Origin: Albula goreensis
Lineage: Eukaryota; Chordata; Actinopteri; Albuliformes; Albulidae
Direction: 5' to 3'
NCBI GenBank assembly: GCA_022829145.1
Contig: CM040761.1
Location: 17,333,245 to 17,397,244, forward strand
Length of the DNA: 64,000 nt
The notes beneath the pieces were generated by a model. That model saw nothing but the letters and a program-made list of their open reading frames with translations, did no database searches and was not told the DNA's origin. Each line of letters opens with the position of its first letter. Position 1 is the stretch's first letter. Shown in pieces: positions 59,801 to 64,000 of this stretch. A program made the translations under genes and the position numbers.

Positions 59801-59890
59801 TAATTACCAGTTGCAACAGAAAAATCATACTATCAAATGAATTCATACTAATTACCAGTCAGCTTAATTGATTGAGATTAATTAATTGTT
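59801..59890. promoter_or_regulatory. Cluster of TAAT homeodomain-type motifs
   Basis: The 11-mer TAATTACCAGT occurs at 59801-59811 and again at 59849-59859, followed by CTTAATTGATTGAGATTAAT at about 59863-59882 and TAATTG. The density of TAATTA/TTAATTG cores and the exact repeat suggest a homeodomain-bound intronic element. Function is inferred. Confidence 0.3.
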
Positions 59891-59985
59891 CTTGTAACTG
59901 TGATAGGACCAACCGCTGTTAATCAAAAAACAACAAATTAGACTTCTTCAGATATGTCCCTGTTTTAGGGGCTGGTTAAAAATTG

Positions 59986-60002
59986 TTTTTTTTTTTTTTT
60001 TT
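59986..60002. repeat. Poly(T) tract
   Basis: About 17 T on the + strand in slc49a4 intron 5. Confidence 0.8.
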
Positions 60003-61589
60003 AATTAAAACCATGATTGTATCAAAGGTATGTTGAGCCATGACCCCCGGCCCCCGTACAGGTATTTAATCAGCAGCTCAAGCGTTCCTAATTAATTATA
60101 AACTGCTGGAACAGAAACCAGCATATCTAGTCTGCCCCCTGGGGCAGGGCTGTGTAACAGCACTTTACGTAAATGGCAAGCACAATGTTCATGTCCATTG
60201 CAGCGCTTCAGCTTGCACCGAAACAGCAAATGTACACATGTAATTGTACTCACATCAGCTTAATTGTGATTGGCAACAAAAAGATGTTGTTTGACTTACT
60301 GAAATTAACTTGTTGGTAATTAACTCCAGAACGGGTGCACCAATTTTTCTGCTAAGTCCCAGCACAAAATCTTCAAACCCTTGCATTTTCTGGTGTTGGC
60401 CTCACTAATTATAAACCAATAAACCCATGTGAATATACTTTGAACTTTGAAACAGTCATTAGAAGACTAATTACGGTTTTGAAATTCAGACACGATCCAC
60501 ATGGGTTTGTGAGTCTTCTTTGCAATCTGCCGCCTATCAAATCGCCATTCTGTGCTCTATCACACACGCTCAGAACCCTGTCTGTCTTTATTTAGAGTTC
60601 GACAGACACATGGAAAATGTTTAGATAGAGAGCACATCAGCGTTGTACTCAAATCCCTGAAGTTTAATCAGGCAGGGGCAATCAGAGACAGTCCATCTTG
60701 CTTCATTTGCAACTCAAGTAGGAAAGGAGAAGATGAAATAAGGATGCTTGGAGACTGGAGACGGCACTTTCACATGATCATAACTCTAAGTAGACGTAGG
60801 TGGGGACACAAGGCCCCTCAAAAGAAGGATTATTTTCAAGGTTACCATGAGAGATTTTGTGAGGAATGAATTCACAGTAAAGAGGGAGCAGAACACCTAT
60901 TTTGTATTCATATTGTCACCTCTTTTTCCAGTCAGAACTGGTTGTTCCACAGTAAATTATTTATAATCTTATTTAATATTTTTTGTTTCCTTGTCAGAAA
61001 TTATCCTTTGTTACAAAGAACTTCTTTATTCCACCATCAAACAGTCCTTCTCTTAGATCATTTACATTTTTCCTTAACTTTTCTACTGTCATAGACCTGA
61101 AAAAATTACAGGGAAAGCGAATAGCCTCTATGATGAAGTTTAAAACAGTGTACTGTCTGTCCACTGAATAACTTTAACTGTTCAAAAGACTTACTTGAGA
61201 TTTTATCTGATATTGTTTAATTTTTTGTTGTGGGTTTTGCCAGGACGACCTTACAAAATCCAATCAAAACTGCCTTCAGTCTCCCTGTCGTGCAGAGAAT
61301 TATGTTACATGGCCTGGGACAAGATCAATACGAAAGGCATCTTTCCTGAATCAGTTGCAAGTCCATGTGTGTTTAGCTGATAACGAGGTAGGAACGATGC
61401 CTGGCCCCAGCTCTTATGGAGATGCAGGCTGTGTGTGCAGGGAGAGGTGAGTCTTCCCTGTGTCTGATGTCGCTCTGAAGCTGATGCAGGCCCTGCGTAT
61501 AGAGAGATCAGGGGGCGTTTAGGAGACCAGCCTGGTCTGCTGAAACATGCTGTGGCCTAGCTTCCTGATTACTGCAGGCAACTCCTCTA

Positions 61590-62112
61590 TGTGTGTATCT
61601 GGGTGTGTGTGCGTGCGTGCGTGCATGTGCCTATGCCTATGCATGTGTGTGAGTATGCATGCATGCATGTGTGTGTGCGTGTGTGTGCGTGCGTGCGTGC
61701 GTGTGTGTGTGTGTGCATGTGTGTATGTGTGTGCGAGTATACGTGTGCGCATGTGTGTGAGTATGTGTGTGCATGTATGCATGTGTGTGTGCATGTGTGA
61801 GTATGCGTGTGTGTGTGTGTGCGTGTGTGCACTTGAGTGCTTGTGTGCGCTTGTGTGCGCGTGAGTGCTTGTGTGTGCGTGCGTGAGTGTGTGTGCGTGC
61901 GTGAGTGTGTGCACATGTGTGCTTGTGTGTGCGTGCGTGAGTGTGTGTGCGTGCGTGAGTGTGTGCACATGTGTGCTTGTGTGTGTGCGCGTGAGTGTGT
62001 GCGCGTGCGTGCGTGAGTGAGTGCTTGTGTGTGCATGCGTGAGTGTGTGCGTGCGTGCGTGAGTGCTTGTGTGTGAGTGTGTGCGTGTGCGTGCGTGAGT
62101 GCTTGTGTGTGT
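61590..62112. repeat. Large (TG)n/(TGCG)n tract with 54-bp tandem duplication
   Basis: Over 500 bp of alternating TG, GCG and GAG units on the + strand in slc49a4 intron 5. Within it, 61868-61921 and 61922-61975 are identical 54-bp copies, showing higher-order duplication. Alternating purine-pyrimidine sequence of this length is prone to Z-DNA formation and length change. Both strands carry long His/Thr- or Cys/Val-rich open frames here that are artefacts of the repeat. Confidence 0.9.
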
Positions 62113-63590
62113 TCTCCTTATTGTCCTTGGCCCCCCACAGAAAAGCACCAAATGCATTTACTGCATGGAGAGCTTTCAAGAGAGGGATCGATATGGAGGA
62201 GCGATATTTGTACATTGCCTTCTTTCTCGCCTCTGTTTTAATAACTTCACAGGTGAAAAGAGCCATACTCTCCAATGAAATGTCAGTTGCCAATTTTTCT
62301 CCAGCCATCCCAGTTGACCTATAGTAGACCACTATTTTTTTTGGTCTTTCCACATACATATACATTAATATTTTAGAAGTCAACTACAGGTCTGTTGTTT
62401 CAATTTAAGTTGACACTCTGCCTGGGGCAATTACTTATGCTGCTCCAGCTGACTGCAGTGGGTGCTGACAGAGGGATGCCAGTGGGTGGGTTTCAGTCCT
62501 CATTTTGGGGGCGTTGAGGGTCCTACGGAGGGGGAAAGAGCTAAGTGACCAGGAAATTGTATGCTGAATATCTGGACATTAGCCATAGCTGCAACAGGAT
62601 GAACGTGCGTGCCCAAACATATTTCACAAGCTGATCCAGTGTCAGCACAATCCACTTGCCTGGTGCTCAGTTTGCTGTAAAAAGCTGCCCTGAGAATTGC
62701 CATAAACCGCTCAAATAACGCGATCTCACAGGATCTGGCCAGCTCCAGCCTAGTTGCTGTTTTTCATGTCACAAGTGATTTGCAATTCCCATTGATCACT
62801 TGACTGTTTTGCAGGCACAGATGTGGTAATACTGCTAGCGCAGTTCTTTGTGCATGCAGTGTAAAATGAAGACCCTCCGTTTCCTACTCTGCCCATGAAA
62901 TTTGTGCCGCCTTCCAGCCTTGTGCGGCTCTGCATCACGAGGTCCCTCCCAGCATCCCTTGCTCCTGTCCTCAGGTGCAGAAGTTAAGACAAGTGGGTGC
63001 TCATCAAATTGCAACAGCTAACTGGTATTTTGCACCCCCCAACCCTCAAGGGACCCCTAAAAAAAAAACAAGGGTGATGGACGGCAACAGTGACAATGGC
63101 GGGGGCTCATTCAGCCGAATGCAGGGACAGTGCTACTCCCAAACCCCCTTGGGGAATACATCCACAAGGTGACGCGTCCGCACCCGAGGAGGAGGATTGA
63201 TCATCTAAATAAAAAGTGGTATCAACCGGACAGGAGGGCCATTTTGGAAGAGGAATGAACTGCCGGACTGATAATCTGTCACTGGAGAGCATTCCTCAGC
63301 GGTGAGAGCCAGCGTCAGCCCCTGAGAAACCATTGTCTCCACTCCGCGGCGGAACAAAGAGAAACTCGGGTTCACGGAGACAGTGGAGTTAATCACACAG
63401 AATAGCTTCACCATAATTAGCATCATTTAAATAAGGGTCCCTTGCTGTGCTGATCACTCATGTATAATCACGCTGTTAATGGAGAATGTCCATTGTGCAG
63501 ACACAAAACCGCACAGCATGTGTTTAAATGTGGTTTGTGGGTCTCTGCTGTGAGGTTGAGCCCTGGCTCTGGATAGACCAGCAAAACTTT

Positions 63591-63610
63591 TCTTTTTTTT
63601 TTTTTTTTTT
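63591..63610. repeat. Poly(T) tract
   Basis: About 19 T on the + strand in slc49a4 intron 5. Confidence 0.8.
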
Positions 63611-64000
63611 CTCTGGGAGTGTTTGGAAGTGTTCACCCTTTCATCAATGCGTCAACAAAAATATAATAACAGAGATCTGCACTGTTTAAGAATAAACATT
63701 TTGTTCGCTGGCAGTGATAGGAATTTGCACTGAACTGTAGGATACAGCTAATTTCATGGAGGGATGCCACGTTTATTTGCTTTAGGCTTAAAACAAGGAG
63801 AATTAAGAAAAACAAGTTACCATGCCAGCTGCCTACAGCTTTGGTGGTGCTGGCTTAATCTAGCATTCTAAATATTTACTGGTTATTGACACTGTATCAA
63901 AATGCATGATTAAGCTTAACTCTGCACGAAACATGCCTTTTCTCATCACACACTTAGCATATTGCTGTTAATTGACTTTTTGTTTTTACTCTCCCCACGT

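Larger units (their letters stand above)
59146..64000 (+). other. slc49a4: slc49a4 intron 5 (continues past window)
   Basis: At least 4.9 kb. No sequence matching the next expected exon (VDAGWIGFWS) is found, so exon 6 lies outside. It contains homeodomain-type clusters at 59800-59890, T-runs at 59986-60002 and 63591-63610, the large TG tract at 61590-62112 and a CpG-containing complex stretch at 63080-63430. Confidence 0.65.

Noticed and set aside
61519-62383. Open frames of 105-248 codons on both strands, rich in His/Thr or Cys/Val
   Set aside because: They translate the TG/CA repeat tract in different frames; no start context, no exon structure and no family match.
1-64000. Virus-derived elements, LTRs, DNA transposon ends, tRNA/rRNA genes and CRISPR arrays
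   Set aside because: None seen: no reverse-transcriptase, integrase, capsid or envelope motifs other than the LINE fragment at 57989, no terminal repeats, and no spaced direct repeats. tRNA-like boxes occur only within SINEs.

Overview
This window is vertebrate nuclear DNA, almost certainly from a teleost fish. Genes are split into short exons with GT-AG introns, non-coding sequence is AT-rich and full of microsatellites, and several dispersed repeats carry motifs familiar from fish SINEs. Protein matches are from memory of the families; no search was run, and I cannot name the species.

Three protein-coding genes account for the coding content. (1) slc15a2 (PepT2, the proton-coupled oligopeptide transporter) lies on the + strand. 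I can place 23 coding exons from 6154 to 21862. Splice phases agree at every junction and give an uninterrupted 720-residue protein. (2) hspbap1 (HSPB1-associated protein 1, a JmjC-domain protein) lies on the - strand. It has eight coding exons from 35663 down to 24494, all in phase, giving 482 residues. (3) slc49a4 (DIRC2, a lysosomal major-facilitator transporter) lies on the + strand. Five exons are visible from 35905 to 59145, and the gene runs off the right edge.

slc15a2 and hspbap1 converge tail to tail across about 2.6 kb. hspbap1 and slc49a4 are head to head, with start codons only 241 bp apart, so they must share a divergent promoter. The same three genes occur in the same relative order and orientation on human chromosome 3q21, but there SLC15A2 is separated from HSPBAP1 by other genes. 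This supports the PepT2 rather than PepT1 call.

Layout: 1-6040 is intergenic and upstream of slc15a2; 6047-21908 is slc15a2; 21909-24429 is convergent intergenic sequence; 24430-35663 is hspbap1; 35664-35904 is the divergent promoter; 35905-64000 is slc49a4, mostly long introns. These introns hold SINE and LINE fragments, a large (TG)n tract with an internal 54-bp duplication, G-rich tracts, and several stretches that look like conserved regulatory DNA.

The most notable point is that slc49a4 carries two apparent single-base frameshifts, in exons 3 and 4. Both are in short homopolymers, while the other two genes are perfectly open. I found no virus-derived element, CRISPR array, tRNA or rRNA gene, and no new biological system. 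What stands out is mainly regulatory and splicing architecture.
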